This document shows, in pieces, positions 1-10,656 of a stretch of 40,883 nt of DNA (within the stretch, counting starts at the first letter, position 1; each line of letters starts with the position of its first letter). The notes beneath the pieces were generated by a model. The model did no database searches. It was not told where the DNA came from and saw only the letters and a program-made list of their open reading frames with translations. Made by a program: the position numbers and the translations under genes. The stretch is from Fibrobacter succinogenes (GTDB lineage: Bacteria; Fibrobacterota; Fibrobacteria; Fibrobacterales; Fibrobacteraceae). The stretch spans positions 1 through 40,883 of the forward strand of contig CACXIR010000018.1 in assembly GCA_902767785.1 (NCBI GenBank), read 5' to 3'.

Positions 1-156
1 GTTGGGGGAGTAGCACTGGCTGGCAATGCGGTCGTTCCAGTCGTGGTGGGGGCGTGCGCTGGGCTGGTTTTCGATGACGCCGGTCCAGGGGTTTTCCCTG
101 GGGGGCTGGTAAAAATGTCCGTGGATCGTAAAATAAAGGGGGTGCTTGTCGCTCAT
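1..156 (-). CDS. GH57-type glycoside hydrolase, N-terminal fragment (DUF3536-like)
   Basis: The reverse strand opens with ATG at 156 and reads 52 codons to the window edge, so only the N-terminus is visible. It contains [13 protein letters not shown] near residues 13-25, then a [12 protein letters not shown] stretch and QCYSPN. This is the characteristic start of GH57 proteins that carry a DUF3536 region, which are thought to act on alpha-glucans. GH57 enzymes are retaining alpha-glucan amylases or branching enzymes, but the catalytic residues lie outside the window, so the exact activity is unknown. The gene diverges from malQ, which supports a role in glycogen or maltodextrin metabolism. 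A TATATTTG box ends 5 nt before the ATG and there is no Shine-Dalgarno. Confidence 0.82.
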   Translation of the reverse strand, partial: MSDKHPLYFTIHGHFYQPPRENPWTGVIENQPSARPHHDWNDRIASQCYSPN

Positions 157-161
157 GGAAA

Positions 162-169
162 CAAATATA
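162..169 (-). promoter_or_regulatory. Putative -7 box TATATTTG for the GH57 gene
   Basis: Exact match to TAnnTTTG on the minus strand, ending 5 nt before the ATG at 156. No convincing -35 lies 17 nt upstream. The spacing predicts a leaderless or nearly leaderless mRNA. Back to back with the malQ box at 205-212. Confidence 0.5.
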
Positions 170-204
170 GCTTATCATTGGCCACTAATCACTAGCCACT
201 ATAC

Positions 205-212
205 TATCTTTC
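205..212 (+). promoter_or_regulatory. Putative -7 box TATCTTTC for malQ
   Basis: Matches TAnnTTTn and ends 5 nt before the preferred malQ ATG at 218. The intervening bases ccacc contain no Shine-Dalgarno. The preceding 175-204 stretch is a degenerate repeat of a cactag-like unit, so the -35 is unclear. Confidence 0.45.
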
Positions 213-217
213 CCACC

Positions 218-2191
218 ATGCGTTATAGTGATATTTCTTTTTTCCAGAGCGGTGTCGCCGTCCCCCTGTTCAGCCTCCATGGCAAGAACAGCATTGGCAT
301 TGGCGAGTACCTGGACCTGATCCCCTTTGCCCATTGGGCGCAGTTGTGCGATTTCAACATTATCCAGTTGTTGCCGGTGAACGACACTGGTGCCGAGGCC
401 AGCCCCTACAGTGCCCGTAGTGCCTTTGCCTTGAACCCGGTATTCATCAACATACAGTCGGTGCAGGGGTCTTCGGAATTTGAAGAGGAAATTGCCGCCG
501 CTAAGGACAAGTTTGACGAGCAGGACCGCATCGACTACTACAAGATTTCCACTTGGAAGCGTACCATCCTCCGCAAGATTTTCGACAACCGCTATGACCA
601 GCTCCGCAAGGACAAGGTGTTGCACCGCTGGATAGATCAGAACCGCTGGGCCAAGGCGTATTGCGCCTACTGCACCCTCAAGGCCGAAAACGGCGAAAGC
701 AGTTGGAAGGATTGGAAGAATTACCGCGACCCGAGCGATGCCGACATCGATAAAATCTGGACCAAGAACAAGAAAGACGTCATGTTCCAGGCCTGGATGC
801 AGTTTGTGGCCGAGACGCAGTTCTGTGCCGCGGTGGCAGAAGTTTCCAAGATGGGACTCCACATCAAGGGCGACATTCCCATCCTCATCAACGAAGACAG
901 TGCCGACGTGTGGGCAAACCGCAAGTTCTTCTCCCTGGAAGACCGTGCGGGCGCACCTCCCGACATGTTCAGTTATGGCGGGCAGAACTGGGGTTTCCCC
1001 ACTTACCGTTGGGACGTTATCGAGCAGGACGGTTTTGCCTGGTGGAAAAACCGCCTCGCTCAGGCGAGCAAGTTCTATCATGCTTACCGCATAGACCACG
1101 TGCTGGGATTTTTCCGCATCTGGTCTATTCCTGAAACGGAAACCACGGGAATTTTGGGCCGCTTCCAACCCTCTATTCCGCTGACTTTGGAACGCCTGCA
1201 GGCTGCCGGGTTCAAGCAGGAATCCCTGGAATACCTGCGCAAGCCCAACTACTCAGTGGATCAGTTGCGGCAGTTCTTGGGTGCCGAAACGGAAAGGCTC
1301 TTGCCTGTTTGCTTCAAGACGCTTTACGGCACCAACGATCGTTTCATCCTGAAGGACGAGTTCCTTTCCGAAAAGGCGATTCTTGGCCTAAAGGAACCCC
1401 AAGAGGTCAAGGACAACCTGCTGAAGGTTTACTGGAACCGCGTGTTTATACCCACCGGCGACGAGAACACCTTCTACCCCTATTGGTACTGGTACAACCA
1501 ACCGGTACTCTTCACCTTGCCCGAAAACGAGCAAAAGATTCTGCACGAAGTTATTGGCGAAAACGAGGCCGCCCAGAATGGACTCTGGGAACAGAACGCC
1601 ACCAAGCTGCTGTCAGTGCTTGCCAAGGAGACGGACATGCTGGTCTGCGCCGAAGACCTGGGAGCTGTACCTAGGTGCGTGCCTACGGTGCTGAACAAGC
1701 TGAACATCCTGTCTTTGCGTATCGAACGCTGGGCCCGCAATTGGGACGCTCCCTATTCGCCTTACTACGACATGGCGGAATACCCCAGGCTTTCGGTTTG
1801 CACCACTAGTTGCCACGACACTTCTACCCTGCGGGGACTCTGGAAGGAAAGCGACTTTGACAAGGCCCTTTATTGGTCTCATGCGGGGCTGCCCGGCAAT
1901 GCGCCCGAGGAGTTGACTCCTTCTGCGGTACGCAACATCCTTGCCCACGTGTTTAGCGCCAACAGCCTGTTCTGCATTTTGCCCGTGCAGGATTACTTTG
2001 CCCTGTCGCCTGCTTTGTCCGAATGTGAACCCGACGAAGAGCGGGTGAACATCCCCGGTACCGTGGGTGGCAAGAACTGGACTTACCGCCTGCCCTGTTC
2101 GGTGGAGGAGCTGACCAAGAACAACTTCTTGTGTTCCGAAATCCGCAAGCTGGTGGATGTCCGCAAGCGCCGCCCCATGTGGAAAATCTAA
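218..2191 (+). CDS. malQ: 4-alpha-glucanotransferase (amylomaltase, GH77)
   Basis: 657 aa GH77 enzyme that transfers alpha-1,4-glucan segments between maltodextrins, releasing glucose; cytoplasmic. The N-terminal GVAVPLFSLHG and IGIGEYLDL segments, IQLLPVNDTG, AYRIDHVLGFFRIW (nucleophile D293), LVCAEDLGAVP (acid/base E479) and SCHDTSTLRGLW (D534) are the GH77 signatures, so all three catalytic carboxylates are present. The FYPYWYWYNQPVLF segment suggests the long-insert, DPE2/Bacteroidetes-like branch. I chose ATG 218 because the conserved sequence begins just after it and a promoter-like box abuts it. In-frame upstream starts (TTG 146, ATG 155) would overlap the GH57 start and add non-homologous residues. 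It is followed 94 nt later by a GH13 gene on the same strand, probably one unit. Confidence 0.93.
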   Translation: MRYSDISFFQSGVAVPLFSLHGKNSIGIGEYLDLIPFAHWAQLCDFNIIQLLPVNDTGAEASPYSARSAFALNPVFINIQSVQGSSEFEEEIAAAKDKFDEQDRIDYYKISTWKRTILRKIFDNRYDQLRKDKVLHRWIDQNRWAKAYCAYCTLKAENGESSWKDWKNYRDPSDADIDKIWTKNKKDVMFQAWMQFVAETQFCAAVAEVSKMGLHIKGDIPILINEDSADVWANRKFFSLEDRAGAPPDMFSYGGQNWGFPTYRWDVIEQDGFAWWKNRLAQASKFYHAYRIDHVLGFFRIWSIPETETTGILGRFQPSIPLTLERLQAAGFKQESLEYLRKPNYSVDQLRQFLGAETERLLPVCFKTLYGTNDRFILKDEFLSEKAILGLKEPQEVKDNLLKVYWNRVFIPTGDENTFYPYWYWYNQPVLFTLPENEQKILHEVIGENEAAQNGLWEQNATKLLSVLAKETDMLVCAEDLGAVPRCVPTVLNKLNILSLRIERWARNWDAPYSPYYDMAEYPRLSVCTTSCHDTSTLRGLWKESDFDKALYWSHAGLPGNAPEELTPSAVRNILAHVFSANSLFCILPVQDYFALSPALSECEPDEERVNIPGTVGGKNWTYRLPCSVEELTKNNFLCSEIRKLVDVRKRRPMWKI

Positions 2192-2193
2192 TT

Positions 2194-2285
2194 CAATGTG
2201 AAATGTGGGATGTGGAATGTGTAATTAGACGTTTCACATTGCGGCGCAGCCGCTCGCATCACACACTTCACACTACACATTGCCT
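2194..2285. repeat. Intergenic imperfect palindrome with degenerate ATGTGRRA units
   Basis: Between malQ and the GH13 gene. A perfect 10-bp inverted repeat caatgtgaaa (2194-2203) / tttcacattg (2232-2241) is followed by a small hairpin gcggc-gca-gccgc (2241-2253). A further arm, acacacttcacactacacattg in pieces (about 2261-2282), again complements the left side. The left arm is built of degenerate aatgtg units. It resembles a dispersed intergenic repeat rather than a classic terminator, since no T-run follows. Confidence 0.55.
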
Positions 2286-3482
2286 ATGTTCGCTCCTGCT
2301 TGGACAAAAGACGCTATCTTCTATCAGATTTTCCCTGATAGGTTTTGCCGCAGTCCTCGTTACCAGGCGGTAGGCAGGTTCGTACCCTGGGATTCCAAGC
2401 CCACCCGCGAGAACATGTTCGGCGGGAACCTTGCCGGCATCGAAGACAAGCTGGACTACATCGCAGGCTTGGGCGTAAACGCCATTTACCTGTGCCCTAT
2501 CTTCAAGAGCAATTCCAACCACCGCTACCATACGGTGGACTATTTTGAAATTGACCCGGTGCTTGGCACGCTCGCCGATTTCGACCGTCTCGTAAAAAAG
2601 GCACACAAGCTGGGACTCCGCATCATTTTGGATGGAGTGTTCAACCATTGCTCCCGCGGATTCTTCCAGTTCAACAGTCTTATGGAACTGGGGCCATCCT
2701 CGCCCTATGTGGACTGGTTCCACGTGAAGGGCTGGCCCTTGAACGCCTACTCGGGCAAACCCAATTACGAATGCTGGTGGAACTACCCGGCGCTTCCCAA
2801 GTTCAATACCGACTGCCCCGACGTTCGGGAATACCTCTTCTCGGTGGCGGAATATTGGACAAAACGCGGCATTGACGGTTGGCGTTTGGACGTGCCCAAC
2901 GAAATCGACGACGATTCCTTCTGGCAGGAATTCCGCAACCGCGTAAAGGCTATCAATCCCGAGGCCTACATCGTGGGCGAAATCTGGGACGAACCCTCCC
3001 GCTGGCTGCAAGGCGACCAGTTCGATGGCGTCATGAACTATACCTTCCGCAAGTCGGTCATGAAGCTCCTCTTCGACGAGAACCCCATTTCAGTCAGGGA
3101 ATTCTGCGACCGGGCACGGGCCGCTTTCCCCGAGGCCCGTGCTAGCCTGGAACGCATCAAGCTGGCCTACGCTCTCTTGTTCTTTATGCCGGGGGCACCC
3201 TGCGTATACTACGGCGAGGAACTTTCTATGAAGGGCGGCAAGGATCCCGATTGCCGCAGAAGCGTCCCCTGGGAAGCCCTGCCCGAAATGCAGGCAAAAC
3301 CCCTCTACGCCTTTATTCGCGAGATGGTGAATCTCCGCAATAGCAGCCCTGTCCTCCGCGACGGCTGCCTCTCTATTGCCAACGATGGCGACGGCTTTAC
3401 CATTACCCGCACCCTGGGCAAAAAGGCCTTGACCCTCTCCGCCACAATCTCTGGCACCCAACCTGCCTTCGATATTAAATAA
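2286..3482 (+). CDS. GH13 alpha-amylase-family protein lacking conserved region IV
   Basis: 398 aa, similar to the catalytic barrel of neopullulanase/cyclomaltodextrinase enzymes, which cleave alpha-glucans. Seen in order: AIFYQIFPDRF at the N-terminus, region I DGVFNH, region II GWRLDVPNE with nucleophile D202, region III VGEIWDE with acid/base E232, and the late PGAPCVYYGEE and GGKDPDCRR segments. Between AFPEARAS and LERIKLAYALLF (residues about 280-292, nt 3125-3160) homologues carry region IV with N/SHD, about 20 residues that are absent here. The transition-state-stabilising Asp is therefore missing, and the protein may be inactive or have a changed role. There is no frameshift: the reading frame is continuous. 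The start is ATG 2286; a TTG six bases upstream is possible. Second gene after malQ. Confidence 0.85.
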   Translation: MFAPAWTKDAIFYQIFPDRFCRSPRYQAVGRFVPWDSKPTRENMFGGNLAGIEDKLDYIAGLGVNAIYLCPIFKSNSNHRYHTVDYFEIDPVLGTLADFDRLVKKAHKLGLRIILDGVFNHCSRGFFQFNSLMELGPSSPYVDWFHVKGWPLNAYSGKPNYECWWNYPALPKFNTDCPDVREYLFSVAEYWTKRGIDGWRLDVPNEIDDDSFWQEFRNRVKAINPEAYIVGEIWDEPSRWLQGDQFDGVMNYTFRKSVMKLLFDENPISVREFCDRARAAFPEARASLERIKLAYALLFFMPGAPCVYYGEELSMKGGKDPDCRRSVPWEALPEMQAKPLYAFIREMVNLRNSSPVLRDGCLSIANDGDGFTITRTLGKKALTLSATISGTQPAFDIK

Positions 3483-3551
3483 ACCGCGTTTTTCGGCATT
3501 TCTCGACTATATTTCCAGCCCCCAGTCCCTGGATTCTAGCCTTCAAATTAC

Positions 3552-3559
3552 TATCTTTG
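3552..3559 (+). promoter_or_regulatory. Putative -7 box TATCTTTG for secDF
   Basis: Exact TAnnTTTG match 42 nt before the secDF ATG, with a weak CTGGAT 17 nt upstream. The 14 bases caaattactatctt (3544-3557) recur identically at 26093-26106 upstream of the CDF gene. Confidence 0.5.
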
Positions 3560-3601
3560 ACCCGCAACTTAGCGTATTAATGCCTTACTAAGGGATTACA
3601 A

Positions 3602-6265
3602 ATGAACAAACATAAATTTGGAATGCGAGAATTCATCATTCTTCTCGTTATTGCACTTTCGGCCTATACCGTGTGGCCCTCTATCCAGGTTCACTCCAGG
3701 AAGGGTGAAGAAAAGAAGACCTTCCTCAAGGAAAACCCGAAACTGGGCGCCAAGTCCATCAATTTCGGTCTGGACCTGGCCGGTGGTACCAGCATTACGC
3801 TGGAAATCGACAAGTCTGGCCTGAAGCCTAACGAGGACATCAAGGACGTCCAGGCCCAGTCTCTGGAAATCATCCGTAACCGCGTGGACCAATACGGCCT
3901 TTCCGAACCCCAGATTTCCCCCAGCGGCGACGACCGCATTTTGGTGGAACTGGCCGGCGTGGATGACTCTACCGCCAAGGCCCTGGTGGGTTCTACTGCC
4001 AAGCTGGAATTCAAGATTTTGGCCGAATCTGAGAAGTTTACCCAGGTCATCACTCTGATTGACCAGTACCTGACCCGTCAGACTACCGACATCGTGGCTG
4101 ATTCCGCCGCTGCTGATTCTACGGCTAAGGACTCTACGGTTGCCGCTGCCGACACCGCCAAGCCTGCTAAGGATTCCGTTCAGCTCTCCGACGAAGAACT
4201 TCTGGGTGGCAAGGCTCCCGCAGCAACGGAAACTGCCGCCGCCACCGATTCCGCCAAGGATGCCGCCCCTGCCGAGGGTGAACCTGCTAGCGAGGTCGGA
4301 ACTGCCCTTAGCGCCTATTACATGAATTTTGGCAACGGCGGCTTTATCGCCGAAGAGAACGTGGAAAAGGTCAAGAGGCTCCTGGAATCCGAAGGGGTCC
4401 AGAAGCTGATTCCCCGCGATGTGGCTTTTGCCTTTGGCAGTGGCCTGGAAGCGGTCCAGCGTGATTCCAAGATCAAGGCCAAGCGCCTTTACCTGCTCCG
4501 CCGTCGTGCCGAAATGGGCGGTGACGACATTGCCGACGCCCGCCCCTACCGTGTGGGTGATGGTACCAACGCTGGTGAAGTGGCTGTGAGCCTCAAGTTC
4601 TCTGGCATTGGCCCCAAGAAGTTCTCTGCCGTCACTGCCGCCAACATCGGCAAGCAGATGGCTATTGTTCTTGATAACCAAGTGATTTCTGCCCCCGTGA
4701 TTCGTGACCGTATCCCCAACGGCGAAGCCCAGATTACCGGTCTTGACGACATGGCCGAGGCCAACCGTCTGGCGGTTGTTCTCCGTGCAGGCGCCCTCAA
4801 GGCTCCTATGAAGATTATCGAAAGCCGCAGCGTGGGTGCTACCCTGGGTGAAGAAAACATCGTCCAGGGCTTCGGCTCCGGCGCTATCGGCCTTATCCTC
4901 TGCTTGGTGTTCATGGTTGCCTACTACCGCCTGGGCGGCCTTATCGCTAGCTTCGGTATGGTAATCAACACCCTGGTGACTGCCGCCGTGATGTCCGTTT
5001 TCAACGCCACCCTGACTCTCCCGGGTATCGCCGGTTTCATCTTGGTGGTGGGTATGTCTCTGGACGCCAACGTGATTATTTACGAACGTATTCGTGAAGA
5101 ATTGAAGAACGGCCTTACTGCCCGTGCCGCTGTGGCCAAGGGTTACGAACGCGCCTTCAGCGCCATCTTGGACTCCAACTTGACCACCGTGCTTACCGGC
5201 CTTATCCTTTACAAGATTGGTACCGGTTCCGTGAAGGGTTTCGGTCTTACGCTTACCATCGGTATCTTGACCTCCCTCTTCTGCGCTATCACCGTGACCC
5301 GCGCTATCCTCGACTGGCGTCTTGCCAAGGCCGACAGGACTACGCTCTCCATTGGTAACGGTTTCAAGGCCATCAACGAGGCCAACCTCCAGATTATTCC
5401 GAACCGCCGTCGTTTCGGTCTGATTTCTACCATCTTGATTATCGCTTCCATCGCCTGCATCGCTGTGAAGGGATTCGATTTCAGCATCGACTTCACCGGT
5501 GGCCAGGTCTATACGATCCAGTACCAGGATGACGCCAAGCACGAGAAGGACCTGAGCGGTGCTCTCTCTGCCGCTGGCATTTCTGGTGCCAAGGTCCGCA
5601 CTCTGGGCGGTACCTCCGCCAACTCCTACCAGGTCAGCATGCGTGCCTCCGAAGACTCTCAGTTTGAACTCAAGATGAGGCAGGCTTTCGAGAAGGCCGG
5701 TCAGAAGTGTGAAATCGTTGCTGTAGACAACGTGGGTCCCACCATCGGTAAGGAACTCCGCTTCAACGCTATCTTGTCTGTGATTCTCGCCTGGCTCGGC
5801 ATTCTGCTCTACGTGTGGTTCCGATTCGGCAAGTTCGGTCTCGGCTTCGGCGTGGCCGCTGTCGCAGGCCTTGTGCACGATACCATCATTACTCTCGGCT
5901 TCATCTCCGCATTCAGCCTGTCCTTCGACGGTGCCTTGATTGCGTCCTTGCTGACCATGATCGGTTACTCTGTGAACGACACCATCGTGAACTTCGACCG
6001 TATCCGTGAAAACACCGCCGTGTTCGGCTCTGGCAATTTCGGCGAGACCATCAACAAGTCTCTGAACCAGTGCTTCAGCCGTACCATGGTGACCTCTCTC
6101 ACCACCTTGTTCGTGTGCGTGATCCTCGCCGTGAAGGGCGGTTCTTCCATCCGCGACTTCGGTCTGGTGCAGTGCTTCGGTATCCTCATCGGTACCTACT
6201 CTTCTGTGTGCTTCTGCTCTCCCATCGTTCTCTGGTGGAGCAAAAAGTTCAAGAAGGGTGTGTAA
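3602..6265 (+). CDS. secDF: Fused protein translocase subunit SecDF
   Basis: 887 aa inner-membrane protein that uses the proton gradient to help the Sec translocon export proteins. The SecD half has an N-terminal membrane segment (about 10-28), NFGLDLAGGTS and the GMSLDANVIIYERIREEL signature. The SecF half has FSIDFTGGQVYTIQY and GYSVNDTIVNFDRIREN. About 12 hydrophobic segments are expected. SecD and SecF are separate in many bacteria but fused in Bacteroidetes and some Firmicutes. An Ala/Asp/Ser/Thr/Lys-rich low-complexity insert, with repeated DSTAKDST-like units, spans about residues 161-236 in the first periplasmic domain. No yajC lies next to it. ATG 3602 follows a modest aaggga about 10 nt upstream. 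A strong terminator follows. Confidence 0.95.
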   Translation: MNKHKFGMREFIILLVIALSAYTVWPSIQVHSRKGEEKKTFLKENPKLGAKSINFGLDLAGGTSITLEIDKSGLKPNEDIKDVQAQSLEIIRNRVDQYGLSEPQISPSGDDRILVELAGVDDSTAKALVGSTAKLEFKILAESEKFTQVITLIDQYLTRQTTDIVADSAAADSTAKDSTVAAADTAKPAKDSVQLSDEELLGGKAPAATETAAATDSAKDAAPAEGEPASEVGTALSAYYMNFGNGGFIAEENVEKVKRLLESEGVQKLIPRDVAFAFGSGLEAVQRDSKIKAKRLYLLRRRAEMGGDDIADARPYRVGDGTNAGEVAVSLKFSGIGPKKFSAVTAANIGKQMAIVLDNQVISAPVIRDRIPNGEAQITGLDDMAEANRLAVVLRAGALKAPMKIIESRSVGATLGEENIVQGFGSGAIGLILCLVFMVAYYRLGGLIASFGMVINTLVTAAVMSVFNATLTLPGIAGFILVVGMSLDANVIIYERIREELKNGLTARAAVAKGYERAFSAILDSNLTTVLTGLILYKIGTGSVKGFGLTLTIGILTSLFCAITVTRAILDWRLAKADRTTLSIGNGFKAINEANLQIIPNRRRFGLISTILIIASIACIAVKGFDFSIDFTGGQVYTIQYQDDAKHEKDLSGALSAAGISGAKVRTLGGTSANSYQVSMRASEDSQFELKMRQAFEKAGQKCEIVAVDNVGPTIGKELRFNAILSVILAWLGILLYVWFRFGKFGLGFGVAAVAGLVHDTIITLGFISAFSLSFDGALIASLLTMIGYSVNDTIVNFDRIRENTAVFGSGNFGETINKSLNQCFSRTMVTSLTTLFVCVILAVKGGSSIRDFGLVQCFGILIGTYSSVCFCSPIVLWWSKKFKKGV

Positions 6266-6274
6266 TTCATAAAC

Positions 6275-6300
6275 GTCATCCTCGCGAAGGCGAGGATCTA
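6275..6300 (+). repeat. Dispersed palindrome of the GTCATCCYCGCGAAGGCGRGGATCT type
   Basis: Perfect 8-bp stem atcctcgc / gcgaggat (6278-6285 and 6290-6297) around a GAAG loop, preceded by gt and followed by cta. Same family as the copies at 29191-29216 and 15652-15700, with looser relatives at 18481 and 27085. It sits between the secDF stop and its terminator. Confidence 0.75.
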
Positions 6301-6301
6301 G

Positions 6302-6330
6302 AAAAGCCTCGGCAATGCCGGGGCTTTTTT
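6302..6330 (+). terminator. Rho-independent terminator after secDF
   Basis: Stem aaagcctcggc / gccggggcttt with an aat loop (one T-G wobble), followed by a run of T. Confidence 0.85.
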
Positions 6331-6387
6331 CTTATATCTTTATTCTTTTTTCCCTTTGTGGCCTACTGCCTCTTGCCTACTAATTTC

Positions 6388-6395
6388 TATATTTA
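6388..6395 (+). promoter_or_regulatory. Putative -7 box TATATTTA for the CorA-type gene
   Basis: TAnnTTTn box 24 nt before ATG 6420. The flanks (ttc before, cccc after) resemble the other boxes in the window. Confidence 0.4.
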
Positions 6396-6419
6396 CCCCG
6401 TTCGATAAAGGGGGCGCCT

Positions 6420-7352
6420 ATGCTCAAGTATTACAAGATCGAATCGGGTCGTCTGGCGGTGGCACCGAGTGAAGATGCAGCAGACATCGTGATAATGGGT
6501 TCCCTCAGCCAGGAGCAGCGTAGCGTCCTGGTAAAAGAATACGAGATTACCGAACATACCATCGCCTCTGCATTCGACTCTGATGAGCTTTCCCGTATCG
6601 AATACGATGACGACTTTACCACCATCGTGTTTAAGAAGCCCAAGAATTATTCCGCCGCCGACAACTTCCAGTTCCGGGTGGAATCCTTCGGTATTTTCAT
6701 CTTCAAGGATTGGGTGCTGCTTTTGACTGACAGCGACATTCCGGTGATGGACGAGAAGCGCTTCTCCAAGATTGACAGTTTGAACACCTTCGTGCTGAGA
6801 GTCCTGAGCTACGCCATCTACCACTTCAATGAGCATTTGAAGATCATCAACCGCATCAACGATGACTTGGAACAGCGGCTCAACACCTCCATGGAAAACA
6901 AGTACCTGCTTTCCATGTTCAGCTTGAACAAGGGCTTGATTTACTACGTGAGCGCCCTAAACAGCAACGATACGCTTTTGAAAAAGCTCCAGATGGGCCG
7001 CAGCTTGAACTGGACCGAGGCCGAACGGGAACTGCTGGAAGACATCCAGATTGAGAACGGCCAGAGCCTGCAGCAGGCCAACATCTACGCCAACATTTTG
7101 ACATCCATGATGGATGCCCGTGCAAGCGTTATCAACAACAACGTGAACAGCTTGATGAAGAACTTGACCATCGTGACGATTTCTATTTCGCTCCCGACGT
7201 TCTTCGCAAGTTTGTTTGGAATGAACGTGAAGCTCCCCTTTGGCATGAATGGGGACGCCACTGTAGGCTCGCCGCTGGCCTTCTGGGCCATCATTGCGGT
7301 GTGTATCTTGTCGGTGGTGCTTTTCCTCGGCTTCTGGATGCGGAGGAAATAA
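6420..7352 (+). CDS. corA: CorA-family magnesium/divalent cation channel
   Basis: 310 aa. An alpha/beta cytoplasmic N-domain is followed by a long helical stalk and two C-terminal membrane segments (about 248-268 and 283-306). The family-defining GMN lies at residues 267-269 at the end of the first membrane helix, in FGMNVKLPFGMN. CorA proteins form pentamers that admit Mg2+ (sometimes Co2+ or Ni2+). The length is normal and the C-terminus ends in the usual basic residues (WMRRK). It is transcribed alone between the secDF terminator and the convergent prenyl synthase gene, whose stop is only 1 nt away. A second GMN triplet occurs in the loop after the motif; whether it matters is unknown. Confidence 0.92.
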   Translation: MLKYYKIESGRLAVAPSEDAADIVIMGSLSQEQRSVLVKEYEITEHTIASAFDSDELSRIEYDDDFTTIVFKKPKNYSAADNFQFRVESFGIFIFKDWVLLLTDSDIPVMDEKRFSKIDSLNTFVLRVLSYAIYHFNEHLKIINRINDDLEQRLNTSMENKYLLSMFSLNKGLIYYVSALNSNDTLLKKLQMGRSLNWTEAERELLEDIQIENGQSLQQANIYANILTSMMDARASVINNNVNSLMKNLTIVTISISLPTFFASLFGMNVKLPFGMNGDATVGSPLAFWAIIAVCILSVVLFLGFWMRRK

Positions 7353-7353
7353 A

Positions 7354-8358
<1,005 letters not shown>

Positions 8359-8361
8359 GGC

Positions 8362-10652
<2,291 letters not shown>

Positions 10653-10656
10653 GGAG

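Noticed and set aside
146..217. An upstream TTG/ATG start for malQ
   Set aside because: It would overlap the GH57 start codon and add 24 residues unlike GH77 proteins; the promoter-like box would fall inside the gene.
3596..5878. A 760-codon open frame antisense to secDF
   Set aside because: The product is Gly/His/Gln-rich with no recognisable motif, and secDF on the other strand has full family signatures. High GC at third positions leaves the reverse frame open.
7213..7245. Duplication of the CorA selectivity filter (two GMN triplets)
   Set aside because: Only the first is at the membrane helix end; the second lies in the loop and may be chance. Kept as a note in the gene entry.
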